50,007 bases of DNA from Clostridia bacterium (GTDB lineage Bacteria > Bacillota > Clostridia > Oscillospirales > Acutalibacteraceae), in assembly GCA_017524165.1 (NCBI GenBank), contig JAFWUH010000036.1, forward strand, positions 1 to 50,007. The letters run 5' to 3'. Of the stretch, positions 35,233 through 43,091 are shown in pieces. The translations under genes and the position numbers were made by a program. Numbering within the stretch: position 1 is the first letter of the stretch; each line of letters opens with the position of its first letter. The notes beneath the pieces were generated by a model. It saw nothing but the letters and a program-made list of their open reading frames with translations. It searched no databases and was not told the DNA's origin.

Positions 35233-35250
35233 GAAGCCAAACAACAAAAA

Positions 35251-35284
35251 ACGCCTTTGCGTACGCATGCGCAAAGGTGTTTTT
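35251..35284 (+). terminator. Bidirectional terminator between isocitrate dehydrogenase and manA
   Basis: An 11-base stem with one G-U pair (ACGCCTTTGCG with CGCAAAGGTGT), an eight-base loop, TTTTT after it on the plus strand and TTTTTT after it on the minus strand. It lies between the two convergent genes and should stop both transcripts. Confidence 0.9.
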
Positions 35285-35295
35285 GTTATGATTAT

Positions 35296-36252
35296 TTACA
35301 CGCGAGAACACAAAATTTCTGCTTCGCCTGAAACCGTCACCGTAACACGGGCGGGAATGAAAAGAGAACTTCCTTTTTTCAGCGTCAGTTTTTCTTCTCC
35401 GTAGCAGACCGTTGCGTCACCGCTTAACACCAACAAGCTTTCAAACGAATCGTCTTGACCTAATTTGGTCGTACCGTTTAAAGTCAGCAATTCGGTTTTG
35501 AAATACGGACAATTCGCTAATGCACGAACACTGCCGAAATCATGCGCGGTCACCTCGCCCACCGCACCGTAGGGATAGGCCGGCGGCGCCGTCACGGTTA
35601 CCTCTACCGCCTGTTTTATATGAAGCGCACGCGGTTTTCCGTCGGCGCCCAACCGACCGTAATCCGACACACGGTAGGTCGTGTTCGAGTTTTGCTGTAC
35701 CTCGGCAATCAAAATACCTTTCCCAATGGCATGCATTGTACCCGATTCAATAAAGAACAAATCTCCTTTTTTGACCGGAACTTGATTGCATACCTCTTCT
35801 AAGGTATTGTTTTGAATGCGTTCGGCAAATTCTTCCCGCGAAATTTCACGGGTGAAACCGTAAATTAGTTTAGCGTCCGGCTCACAGTCCACCACATACC
35901 ACATCTCGGTTTTGCCGTATTCGCCCTCATTTTTCAGCGCATAGGTATCGTCCGGGTGAACCTGCACCGAAAGGCGGTCTTTCGCGTCGATCAATTTAAT
36001 GAGGATCGGAAAATAGGCAAATCGCTCGGCATTTTTCCCCAATGCCTCTTTTCCCCAATCCGATAACACTTCGGTCAGCGTTTTTCCACTGCAACTGCCG
36101 TTTTCGATGATACTCTGTCCGTCTTTATGACAGGAAAGGACCCACGCCTCGGCGGCTTTTTCGGTATCGGTCTCAAAACCGTATTCTTCTATCAGTTTTC
36201 TGCCGCCCCAAAGATAATCCTTGATCGGCGCTTTCAGTAATAACGGATACAT
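35296..36252 (-). CDS. manA: Mannose-6-phosphate isomerase, type I
   Basis: A 318-residue cupin enzyme that interconverts fructose-6-phosphate and mannose-6-phosphate. LKAPIKDYLWGGRKLIEEYG is the family start; the zinc ligands are in LSVQVHPDD, KTEMWYV and ESGTMHAIGKG, and EVQQNSNTTYRVSDYGR is the active-site stretch with the catalytic Arg. It feeds mannose into glycolysis or supplies mannose-6-phosphate for surface glycans. GGGGA is seven bases upstream of the ATG. It begins 22 bases after the dockerin gene stop and may be read with it. Confidence 0.95.
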   Translation of the reverse strand: MYPLLLKAPIKDYLWGGRKLIEEYGFETDTEKAAEAWVLSCHKDGQSIIENGSCSGKTLTEVLSDWGKEALGKNAERFAYFPILIKLIDAKDRLSVQVHPDDTYALKNEGEYGKTEMWYVVDCEPDAKLIYGFTREISREEFAERIQNNTLEEVCNQVPVKKGDLFFIESGTMHAIGKGILIAEVQQNSNTTYRVSDYGRLGADGKPRALHIKQAVEVTVTAPPAYPYGAVGEVTAHDFGSVRALANCPYFKTELLTLNGTTKLGQDDSFESLLVLSGDATVCYGEEKLTLKKGSSLFIPARVTVTVSGEAEILCSRV

Positions 36253-36274
36253 AAAAATTTCCCCTTTTTAATGC

Positions 36275-36613
36275 CTAAAAAATAATGATAATGTTGTCAT
36301 CATTCAGCGCGTCAAAAGCTGACGAATCCCCCATCAAATATTTACGGATTGCCACCAAATCTTCCGCCGAAATATGGCGAACATCGGTATTTGCATCAAT
36401 CACATCATAATCTACTGTGCCGTTTTGTTGTAAAGAAATTAAATACTTCTTTAAATGAACCAAATCACGAATATCTACCGTGCTGTCATCGTTATAATCC
36501 CCGTTCATTTGTGGTGCGGTTTGCGCACAAACCGTTTGGACACCCAAAGCCGTAAAAACAGAAATTGTTATCGCCAATGCCACAAGCACGGTTTTTAGTC
36601 TTTTTACAAACAC
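36275..36613 (-). CDS. Small secreted dockerin protein
   Basis: A 112-residue product: a basic N-terminus, a signal peptide (TVLVALAITISVFTALGVQT, cleavage near VCAQT) and then little besides a type I dockerin with two repeats (DYNDDSTVDIRDLVHLKKYL and DANTDVRHISAEDLVAIRKY). The second repeat is less regular at the calcium positions. There is no catalytic module, so it may act as a competitor, cap or adaptor on cohesins. The start is GTG at 36613 with AGGAG nine bases upstream; an ATG seven codons earlier has the Shine-Dalgarno site inside its frame. Confidence 0.82.
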   Translation of the reverse strand: MFVKRLKTVLVALAITISVFTALGVQTVCAQTAPQMNGDYNDDSTVDIRDLVHLKKYLISLQQNGTVDYDVIDANTDVRHISAEDLVAIRKYLMGDSSAFDALNDDNIIIIF

Positions 36614-36636
36614 TTGCGTCCACTCCTTTGGCATTA

Positions 36637-36665
36637 TTTAGATCACGATCATTTCATTCCGTCAA
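36637..36665 (-). promoter_or_regulatory. Possible promoter of the dockerin-manA pair
   Basis: TTGACG (36665-36660) overlaps the lipoprotein stop codon, and TCTAAA (36642-36637) lies 17 bases downstream on the minus strand. The -10 match is only four of six, so this is a weak call. Confidence 0.35.
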
Positions 36666-37015
36666 CGCAACGGTTCCCAGTCATTCAGTTCGGGAGAGGC
36701 CGTTTTTTCCCCATCCGCCGAATCGGAAGAAGTTGCAGCATCGGTTTTGCCGGAAGAACTTTCTTTTGATGATGCCGTTTTATCTTTGTTTGGATCGGCA
36801 ATGACCTTTCCGGTCTCCAAATCAATCTCAATTGCCTCTTCTTCTATGTTCCCGGCATCAATGGTATTGATGCCCTCTTCCCGCTCCGGTGCGGAGGATT
36901 GCTCTGTGGCGGTATTTGAACCGCCTTTTTGAGCGCCCTCGGTTTTCTTTTTCCCGCAAGCCGACAGACAGAGTAAGAGCATCGAAATCAATACAATTGC
37001 CATAGCCTTTTTCAT
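36662..37015 (-). CDS. Small lipoprotein of unknown function
   Basis: A 117-residue protein with a lipoprotein signal (AIVLISMLLLCLSACGKKKT, lipobox LSAC with the modified Cys at residue 20). The remainder is low in complexity, rich in Glu, Ser, Lys, Asp and Thr, with no domain I recognise; it ends LNDWEPLR. The central stretch IDLETGKVIADPNKDKT is the only ordered-looking part. It is placed between a secreted protein gene and the dockerin gene and would sit on the outer face of the membrane. AAAGGAG lies upstream of the ATG. Confidence 0.75.
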   Translation of the reverse strand: MKKAMAIVLISMLLLCLSACGKKKTEGAQKGGSNTATEQSSAPEREEGINTIDAGNIEEEAIEIDLETGKVIADPNKDKTASSKESSSGKTDAATSSDSADGEKTASPELNDWEPLR

Positions 37016-37095
37016 GCGATCATCTCCTTTAAGAATGGTGCGATAATCCCAACCAATTTTGACGGCCGGATTTTTCGTCCTGCTTCAGGTATGAG

Positions 37096-37129
37096 ATTAC
37101 CCGATAAAACGATGGCTTTATCGGGTAAT
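37096..37129. repeat. Perfect 13-base inverted repeat without T run
   Basis: ATTACCCGATAAA (37096-37108) and TTTATCGGGTAAT (37117-37129) enclose an eight-base loop, downstream of the secreted-protein gene and upstream of the lipoprotein gene. Neither side has a T run, so it may be a factor-binding palindrome or a weak terminator. Confidence 0.5.
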
Positions 37130-37173
37130 TGAAATTAGTAATTTATGGTACTGTAATGTTGATAAGAGCGTTT

Positions 37174-38337
37174 TTACGAAACCGCAACAGATTCAAACGA
37201 TTTAGACAAAAAGGATTCTGAGAAAGCATAGTTCCCACCGTCATTTATATATGCGACAGCGGTATACAAGTCGGCATCCTGAATATTATAAACACGGAGC
37301 GCAAACTGAATCGGACCGTTTGAAGCATCCGATTGCCACATATGCTCGGTACAAGGAATGCGTGCAAAATAAATATTTTCTGTCGCATTGCCGTTATTGG
37401 GATTTTCAAACGGCGAAGTATACCATTTTGAGTCAGCCTGAATCTGCGTGGCAACCGTTTCAAACATTTCCGTTTTCGTTTTGCCTTTTGCTTGACAAAA
37501 TGCATCAATATCGCCCTTAAACACCAATGTTCCGAGGTTTTGTGTTTTATTCAAGCCGTAAGAAGCAAATTGAATCGCATTGCCGCGGTCATACGAGTTG
37601 ACCGCAAACTGATTTCCCTTTTTGCGGCTGGCTGAGAAGGTGGTAACATTACCCGGCTTTTTAAAAGCGGTGTAAGTATATGTTTTCGCGGAATTTAAAG
37701 TAAAACTGCCATCAGTATTCTTTGAGGGATAGATATACTTCCCGCCTTCCTGATAGTAAATCGCACCGTAGGGCAGGAAGCAGTTTTCCGGCAATTCACT
37801 CTCGCTAATACTGGATGCAGAAGACTTCGTAGCAGAATATTTTCCGATGACCAAATCACCGTCTCCTAAGGTATAGTTTGCCGCCGCAATTAATGTTTCG
37901 GCATCAGAAGCCAATTTGACCGTAATCGGCAAAGTATAGTCCCCAACCGTATTGCAGGTCAAGGTGATGGTTGCCTCCAAATCCGTTACCGGATGAATCA
38001 CGAATGCCGAGACAATTCGAATCGTCTGAGCGGCTAATGTATAGTTATTATTTTCCGTCAGGGTAATCGCGTTTGAACCGTTGTTTTCAAACTCTCCGGA
38101 AAGAGCGGTAAAGGTTACGCCGGCAGGCGCGGTAACGGTTAAATCCATTCCCTTGACCGTGCTCAAATTTTTAGCCGTTAAGGTCAACTGAACCGTACCC
38201 GCGGCAACAGGATTTTCACGGGTGCCGGACACACGAATTTCCGGTTTCGGTGCATCCGCAAAGGTCATCACGGATAATCCGAAAACCATAATTACAGCGA
38301 GAAGTAATGCAAAGGATTTTTTTGCAATGATTTTCAT
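37174..38337 (-). CDS. Secreted protein with possible cohesin-like beta-sandwich domain, function unknown
   Basis: A 387-residue protein with a signal peptide (FALLLAVIMVFGLSVMTFAD, cleaved near TFADA). Residues about 30-165 look like a beta-sandwich of the cohesin/CBM type: VAAGTVQLTLTAKNLSTVKG, MDLTVTAPAGVTF, TITLTCNTVGDYTLPITVKL and a closing GDLVIGK; the match to cohesin is partial. Residues about 170-387 are rich in Asn, Thr, Ser and aromatic residues and are not recognised. No membrane anchor or sorting signal is present. It has its own perfect consensus promoter and a 100-base leader, so it may be abundant. Location next to a lipoprotein and dockerin gene suggests a part in the same surface system. 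Confidence 0.6.
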   Translation of the reverse strand: MKIIAKKSFALLLAVIMVFGLSVMTFADAPKPEIRVSGTRENPVAAGTVQLTLTAKNLSTVKGMDLTVTAPAGVTFTALSGEFENNGSNAITLTENNNYTLAAQTIRIVSAFVIHPVTDLEATITLTCNTVGDYTLPITVKLASDAETLIAAANYTLGDGDLVIGKYSATKSSASSISESELPENCFLPYGAIYYQEGGKYIYPSKNTDGSFTLNSAKTYTYTAFKKPGNVTTFSASRKKGNQFAVNSYDRGNAIQFASYGLNKTQNLGTLVFKGDIDAFCQAKGKTKTEMFETVATQIQADSKWYTSPFENPNNGNATENIYFARIPCTEHMWQSDASNGPIQFALRVYNIQDADLYTAVAYINDGGNYAFSESFLSKSFESVAVS

Positions 38338-38446
38338 AGTAATGCTCCTTTTTCATTCTATTTTCAACAGCAAATAAACTGTTTCTTACGCCAAGACTGA
38401 AAACAAGGTTCCTTCGTCATGAGAGAAAATAATACATCTTTTGTTC

Positions 38447-38475
38447 ATTATATCAATCCTAAAAGAATATGTCAA
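38447..38475 (-). promoter_or_regulatory. Perfect consensus promoter of the secreted-protein gene
   Basis: TTGACA (38475-38470) and TATAAT (38452-38447) with a 17-base spacer on the minus strand. Transcription should begin near 38440, leaving about 100 bases of leader to the ATG at 38337. Confidence 0.88.
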
Positions 38476-38521
38476 TACTTTGAATCCTGCCTCTTTGCCA
38501 AAATTTCAACCTGTTTTTTGT

Positions 38522-38995
38522 TCAAATGTGCATAATAATCGGTAAAATTCCATTAGGTTCCAGATCAATGACGGCATAGGAATTTCCGCCGTCACGCGAT
38601 TCCGCACAGGAACCGGGATTCACCAAATAAATACCGTCTTCATAGGATATATGAGGGCAATGTGTATGCCCGAACAACGCAATCTGACAGTTTCGCGCGA
38701 CGGCAAGCTCATGCAATCGGCTCAATCCGTATTTGACGCCGTAGGTATGACCGTGCGTATAAAAAATGCGGATACCGTCCACTACGGCAATATCAGCACG
38801 AGGATAGAAGGAGTCGATATCGCAGTTTCCCGAAACAATATGAAAGTTTTTTTGCGGAAAAATACGCGGACACTCTTCTATATCGCTTGTCACATCACCG
38901 AGAAAAAAGATTTCCTTCGCCGTCGGTTGCGCTTCGATAATTTGACGCACCGTACCGCTTCGCCTATGGGAATCCGAAAGAACCAAAATTCGCAT
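38522..38995 (-). CDS. YfcE/MJ0936-type metallophosphoesterase
   Basis: A 157-residue calcineurin-like phosphodiesterase. Metal ligands are in the classical blocks: LSDSHRR (Asp, His), FFLGDV (Asp), VSGNCD (Asn), YTHGHTYG (His) and FGHTHCP (GHTH). The protein is compact and cytosolic, of the family that hydrolyses simple phosphodiesters in vitro. In Firmicutes such genes often lie after rdgB/rph, but here it stands alone, divergent from the three small genes. Confidence 0.92.
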   Translation of the reverse strand: MRILVLSDSHRRSGTVRQIIEAQPTAKEIFFLGDVTSDIEECPRIFPQKNFHIVSGNCDIDSFYPRADIAVVDGIRIFYTHGHTYGVKYGLSRLHELAVARNCQIALFGHTHCPHISYEDGIYLVNPGSCAESRDGGNSYAVIDLEPNGILPIIMHI

Positions 38996-39054
38996 GGGAA
39001 CACCTCATAAAAACACAGAATACTTCATATCATTTAACGAACGGGGGAATCAAA

Positions 39055-39312
39055 ATGAACGAAAACTCAATTGATAAAAAGCGCTTATCCGACGCTATTA
39101 TCGCTTCGTCCGGCGGAAAAATCAATGCCGATGCATTGGGTGCCGCACAGCAGGGCGACCTTTCCAAAATCGCCGCGGCTTTGCCGCCGGAGGACCGTCA
39201 AAAGCTGTTGGCGGCACTGAGCGATAAAAGCGCCCTGAAAAAGTTGCTTGCAGGCAACGATGCCAAAAAAATTCTGCAATCTTTCCTTTCCGGCGGCAAG
39301 AAAAATGGATGA
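39055..39312 (+). CDS. Small helical protein of unknown function, first of a trio
   Basis: An 85-residue protein with an alanine- and leucine-rich, probably all-helical sequence: KRLSDAIIASSGGKINADAL, LSKIAAALPPEDRQKLLAAL, KKLLAGNDAKKILQSFLSGG. No catalytic motif. GGGGGA lies six bases before the ATG. It overlaps the next gene by eight bases. I recall comparable small-gene groups in clostridial genomes, but assign no function. Confidence 0.8.
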   Translation: MNENSIDKKRLSDAIIASSGGKINADALGAAQQGDLSKIAAALPPEDRQKLLAALSDKSALKKLLAGNDAKKILQSFLSGGKKNG

Positions 39313-39670
39313 TTTCAGTGAAAAATTAGCCGAAATACTCAATAACCCGCAACAAATGGAACAGGTACGGCAGATGGCGGAGCAGTTGCTCGGCTCCGCC
39401 GGAGATCAACCGTCTGTTGACAACCCGCCGCCTGCTGTATCATCAGGGAATACTGTTTCAGACGGACTGGATTCCATAGATGTCGGGCGTATCATGCGAC
39501 TGCTGACGCAATTTCGTTCAACCGGTCAAGATGACCGTACGCGGCTGCTGTTGGCGTTGAAACCGCATTTAAGCGAACCGCGGCGGGAAAAAATTGATAC
39601 GGCTGTCAAGCTGTTGCGCCTGGTAGAGCTTTTACCGCTTTTACGGGAAAGCGGACTTTTGAATTTCTAA
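39305..39670 (+). CDS. Small helical protein of unknown function, second of a trio
   Basis: A 121-residue protein. The N-terminus (MDDFSEKLAEILNNPQQMEQ) and the C-terminus (DDRTRLLLALKPHLSEPRRE, then AVKLLRLVELLPLLRESGLL) are predicted helices, joined by a Pro/Ser/Gly linker. The ending looks like a protein-protein contact region. Its start overlaps the first gene by eight bases, so the two are translated together. No enzyme motif or signal peptide is evident. Confidence 0.8.
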   Translation: MDDFSEKLAEILNNPQQMEQVRQMAEQLLGSAGDQPSVDNPPPAVSSGNTVSDGLDSIDVGRIMRLLTQFRSTGQDDRTRLLLALKPHLSEPRREKIDTAVKLLRLVELLPLLRESGLLNF

Positions 39671-39705
39671 GATATGTGCAAGCCAACTTAAGGGGATGAT
39701 GACGG

Positions 39706-40152
39706 ATGGCGTCTAACGAAGAATCTTTTTTCTCGGCACAGCAACAAGCCATTGAACGAATGAAAGAAATGAGCAGTCGCGCAACGATCAACGAAACAAG
39801 CCATCCCACGCCGCCCATGCCGTCCTTTGTCCGCCTGAACCAACAGCCGCGTTCTACTGCGGCGGCGTCTTCCACCACACAATTGGACAGTCTGTTTGCC
39901 GATTCCCCTCACCCGGATTCGGTGCCAAAAGAAGCCCATCCCCCGACGCCGACACAAAACCCGCCCGGCGGCGCGCTGTTTTCTTCTGCCAAAGACGCGC
40001 TCTCGGGCGTTTTGGACAGCCTTCATTTACCCTTTTTGAGCAAGGCAAAGGGTGACCGCGATTTACTCCTGATCCTTGGTCTCGGATACCTGCTTTGGAA
40101 CGATTCCTCCGACTGGCTTTTGTTGTTGGCTTTGCTTTATATCTTGCTCTGA
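39706..40152 (+). CDS. Small membrane-tail protein of unknown function, third of a trio
   Basis: A 148-residue protein. A short helix at the start (FFSAQQQAIERMKEMSSR) is followed by a Pro/Ser/Thr-rich stretch of about 60 residues and a final region (residues about 120-148) of two hydrophobic segments broken by WNDSSD: LLLILGLGYLLW and WLLLLALLYILL. This resembles a re-entrant or tail-anchored membrane part. AGGGG is ten bases before the ATG. It could anchor the two helical partners at the membrane; that is inference. Confidence 0.75.
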   Translation: MASNEESFFSAQQQAIERMKEMSSRATINETSHPTPPMPSFVRLNQQPRSTAAASSTTQLDSLFADSPHPDSVPKEAHPPTPTQNPPGGALFSSAKDALSGVLDSLHLPFLSKAKGDRDLLLILGLGYLLWNDSSDWLLLLALLYILL

Positions 40153-40421
40153 ATTTTTTGCATAAATTTGGTTGTTCAAAGTGCAAAAAATGTCATTATG
40201 TAAACTTGGACAACCTGCTTTTTTATTCGACTTATCCACCGACGCTTGCACCGTTTTAGCAACTTTCTGCCATTTTATCCCATAATCAAGACAAAACCCG
40301 GTGGATAACCGTGTTGACAAGTTGCATAATACAATCCAAAACAATAAAATGAATAAAGAATTATGTCAATTATTTGTCTCCCGAAAAGAGCAAAAAAATT
40401 TGTTAAATTCTCTAAAAAAAC
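40153..40421. other. Non-coding spacer with two inverted DnaA-box-like 9-mers
   Basis: No gene is seen between the trio and the plsC terminator. It contains TTATCCACC (40232-40240) and, inverted, GGTGGATAA (40300-40308); with one more base each they form a perfect ten-base inverted repeat 57 bases apart. The 9-mer differs in one base from the DnaA box TTATCCACA. The stretch is otherwise AT-rich without a clear promoter. Confidence 0.4.
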
Positions 40422-40464
40422 AACAGTCGGACGCCCAATTTTTCTCTCTGTACGACCGACTGTT
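40411..40464 (-). terminator. Intrinsic terminator after plsC
   Basis: Arms AACAGTCGG (40422-40430) and CCGACTGTT (40456-40464) with a 25-base loop are followed on the minus strand by GTTTTTTTAG. The hairpin lies nine bases after the plsC stop. A shorter T run on the other side (TTTTG) may also help to stop plus-strand transcripts. Confidence 0.8.
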
Positions 40465-40473
40465 TTGTACTCT

Positions 40474-41289
40474 TTATTTCGTTGATCTTCTTGCTAAATT
40501 TTCCCGCATCAGCCGTTCTGCTTTTTCCCCGATTTCCGCCGTTGATTCCTGACTGTCCAAAACCGCCAAGACATCCAACTGTAAAACCGTTTTCTTGCGG
40601 AACATACGCTGATAGACCACCTTTGTATCCCAAAGCGTGCACACCACAACCGGCACCCCGGCTTTAGAGGCGATCTTAAAACATCCGTTGCGGAACGGCA
40701 ACAGTATGTCTTGGGTCAAATTGGTATATCCTTCCGGGAAGATCCCGACCGAAACGCGGTCTTCTTTCAGCATCTCCGACGCCGCAACGATCGTTTTGAT
40801 TGCCGCACGGTTGTTTTCACGGTCGATCGGCAACCCGCTCAAGCGGTGCATTGCCCGCGCGACAAACGGCATATCGGTATAGATTTCTTTTTTGCCGATA
40901 AATGCCAGCTCCGCATTCGGCAACGCAGACATGAGAAATGCCGGATCTAATTGAGTACGATGGTTGCATACCAGCAAAAATCGCTGATCTTGGGGAATCT
41001 TTTCCGCCCCATCAACCTCTATTTTAACGCGTGCTAACCGAAGGACTTCGTCCAAGGTCCAGCCTGAAAACCGCCGAAACAACGCGTTATCTTTGGTAAC
41101 CGGTTTTTCCAACGAAGTAGAGCAGACCCACAGCACAAAAACGATGCTGTGCAGTAAAATCCACACCAAAAGAAGTCCCGCCAGCAAGACCGGCACCAAC
41201 CACCAGGAATAGCCCTGCCCGAAAATCGGGAAAAATCCGTTGGCTATTAATATCATAACCACAGAAACAACAGTATAAAATGCAAGCAT
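40474..41289 (-). CDS. plsC: 1-acyl-sn-glycerol-3-phosphate acyltransferase
   Basis: A 271-residue membrane-associated acyltransferase. Two hydrophobic N-terminal helices (to about 60) precede the catalytic domain with the HX4D motif in NHRTQLDP and the FPEG motif in FPEGYTN. It converts lysophosphatidic acid to phosphatidic acid in phospholipid synthesis. GGAG stands six bases before the ATG. It is the last gene of the LCP-DUF6472-plsC series. Confidence 0.9.
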   Translation of the reverse strand: MLAFYTVVSVVMILIANGFFPIFGQGYSWWLVPVLLAGLLLVWILLHSIVFVLWVCSTSLEKPVTKDNALFRRFSGWTLDEVLRLARVKIEVDGAEKIPQDQRFLLVCNHRTQLDPAFLMSALPNAELAFIGKKEIYTDMPFVARAMHRLSGLPIDRENNRAAIKTIVAASEMLKEDRVSVGIFPEGYTNLTQDILLPFRNGCFKIASKAGVPVVVCTLWDTKVVYQRMFRKKTVLQLDVLAVLDSQESTAEIGEKAERLMRENLARRSTK

Positions 41290-41298
41290 TATGTTCTC

Positions 41299-41481
41299 CT
41301 AATTCTGTTTTCGCACGATGGCGTATTCATCATCAAAGGAATAATACGGACAGGAAGCTGTATGTCCTACCAAAAAGGCACCCATTTCATCCTCGTCCAA
41401 ATCGACCGCACAGCAATAGGTTGCACTTTCTTCCTCATAAACATAATTGGAACAGGATTCACAGTTGTCCATTTGTTTCAT
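41299..41481 (-). CDS. DUF6472-like small cysteine-rich protein
   Basis: A 60-residue protein: MDNCESCSNYVYEEESATYC, CAVDLDEDEMGAFLVG, SCPYYSFDDEYAIVRKQN. Four or five cysteines (CxxC near the start, CC in the middle, C near the end) suggest a metal site. The pattern agrees with the small clostridial family DUF6472, of unknown role. The frame is open far upstream but those codons overlap the LCP gene in another frame. GGAGG is close to this ATG; the next ATG (residue 4) is an alternative start. It begins 13 bases after the LCP stop. Confidence 0.75.
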   Translation of the reverse strand: MKQMDNCESCSNYVYEEESATYCCAVDLDEDEMGAFLVGHTASCPYYSFDDEYAIVRKQN

Positions 41482-41494
41482 ATCCTCCTGTCGT

Positions 41495-43063
41495 TTAATC
41501 CGTCGTTTCTTGTCCGGAAGAGGTTTCGTTTGATTGATCCGACGATGTATTTGCAGAGGAAGTATTTTCCTCCGGTTTGGACGCTTCTTTTTCGGTGGAT
41601 TCTGTTTTTTCCGAAGCGCCGGACAGATCGGTCTCCGGTTTGGAAACAATCGGTTGATTTTCTCGCGACGAGTCGGCTTCGGAAACTGTCGAAGAAGACC
41701 CTTTCGCATCTATGCCGGAAGTTGTCCCGGAAGATGTTCCGGAATGCTGTGAAGCGTTCCCGCCCGAAGAGGCGCCGCCGGACAGTTTTCTGTACCAGTC
41801 ATTTTTTGAAATTCCGTTGGCGGCAACATACTCGTCAAAGGTCACTTCTTCGTAGATATACTGATGAATTAAGGTCTTGGCAAAATCCAAATCAAAATAG
41901 ACGCAGGATCCCACACCCTTGATCGTCGGCGGCGTCATTAAATAATCGTTTTGCGGTATTCTGGTCTGTTGGAACGAGGGTGATTGTAATAATATATTCA
42001 CCGCCAGGGATAAAATATCACTGTAGGAAAGCGAGGTCTCGGTGCAGGGGATCAACGCCTTTGCCAACTTGACATAATCGCTCTTTTTCAGCGTGACCGC
42101 TTTGTTGAACAACTGCTCCATGACATAGCGTTGACGATCGGTTCTGCCGTAGTCATTATTGGTTCCCCAAATATTCGGCACATACCGGATCCGCGAGTAC
42201 GCCACCGCCTGAATGCCGTTCAAATGCTGTTCTCCCGCCTTTTTCACATAATAATCATTGGGATTATACCCCAAGTAACCGCAAATTTCGGCAATCATAT
42301 CGTTAATGCCGTGATTATTGTTGCCGCGCGCGGTCACTTCGCGCTCGGTGATGGTGGCGTCAATACCGCCGACCGCATCAATAATATCGGACATGCCGTA
42401 AAAATTCACCGTTGCATATTCTTTGATATCCAATCCGAAATTTTGATTCAGCGTTTTAATGGCAAGCTCCGGTCCGCCTTTAGCATAAGCCGAATTAATT
42501 TTATTGCAATACTTTTTGCCGTTCTCGTCAATCTGCACCAATGTATCGCGCATAAAGGAAATGATTTTTACCGTCTTGGTTTGCGTGTTCAGGCTTAACA
42601 GCATAATACTGTCGGAAAGTCCGGTAAAGGAGGTTTTATCACGGGTATCAATCCCGAATAACGCTACATTGACAATCTTTTTATCCAATACCGTCGAAAT
42701 GCCAAGATCATCGGGATTGGTTGTAATTCTTCGATAATTATACCGAAAGGTAATAAAGAACCACGACAAGAAAATGGCAATAACCAAAAACAGCGAGATG
42801 CCTGCTGTCCATAATCCCTTTTGCCATCCCTTTAACCGTTTCCATCCGTCCGAGACAGACTGAAAAAAGCCGGCAATGCCGTGCTTTTTCTTACGATATT
42901 TTTGATCTGACGGATACAAACCTACCGAAGAGTGGTTTGATGCATGCTGATGCGAATCGGAAACGATATCCTCATATTCTTCCTGAAAAGAATCAGAACG
43001 AGAAGAAATATCCATTCCCGCTTCCTCATTAACGGTAAAACCGAATCCTTGATTTTTATCCAT
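41495..43063 (-). CDS. LytR-CpsA-Psr (LCP) family cell-wall glycopolymer ligase
   Basis: A 522-residue protein. A cytosolic N-terminus of about 80 residues, one transmembrane helix (LWTAGISLFLVIAIFLSWFF) and the LCP domain (about 130-350): FGIDTRDKTSFTGLSDSIML, ISFMRDTLVQI, NKINSAYAKGGPELAIKTLN, GGIDATI and ARGNNN/YSRIRYV with YGRTDRQRYVM. LCP enzymes attach teichoic acids or capsule from undecaprenyl carriers to peptidoglycan. About 110 residues at the end are a low-complexity Ser/Thr/Gly/Glu tail. ATG at 43063 is chosen over a GTG two codons earlier. It would be a natural partner for the polysaccharide genes of 18-24 kb. Confidence 0.9.
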   Translation of the reverse strand: MDKNQGFGFTVNEEAGMDISSRSDSFQEEYEDIVSDSHQHASNHSSVGLYPSDQKYRKKKHGIAGFFQSVSDGWKRLKGWQKGLWTAGISLFLVIAIFLSWFFITFRYNYRRITTNPDDLGISTVLDKKIVNVALFGIDTRDKTSFTGLSDSIMLLSLNTQTKTVKIISFMRDTLVQIDENGKKYCNKINSAYAKGGPELAIKTLNQNFGLDIKEYATVNFYGMSDIIDAVGGIDATITEREVTARGNNNHGINDMIAEICGYLGYNPNDYYVKKAGEQHLNGIQAVAYSRIRYVPNIWGTNNDYGRTDRQRYVMEQLFNKAVTLKKSDYVKLAKALIPCTETSLSYSDILSLAVNILLQSPSFQQTRIPQNDYLMTPPTIKGVGSCVYFDLDFAKTLIHQYIYEEVTFDEYVAANGISKNDWYRKLSGGASSGGNASQHSGTSSGTTSGIDAKGSSSTVSEADSSRENQPIVSKPETDLSGASEKTESTEKEASKPEENTSSANTSSDQSNETSSGQETTD

Positions 43064-43091
43064 ATTCACACCCGTTTATTTTTTCCTTACT

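Noticed and set aside
37096-37129. Intrinsic terminator of the secreted-protein gene
   Set aside because: The stem is good but no T run follows on the minus strand, so it is listed as an inverted repeat instead.
40232-40308. Replication origin
   Set aside because: Only two near-boxes are present, with no dnaA or dnaN gene and no further cluster; too little for oriC.
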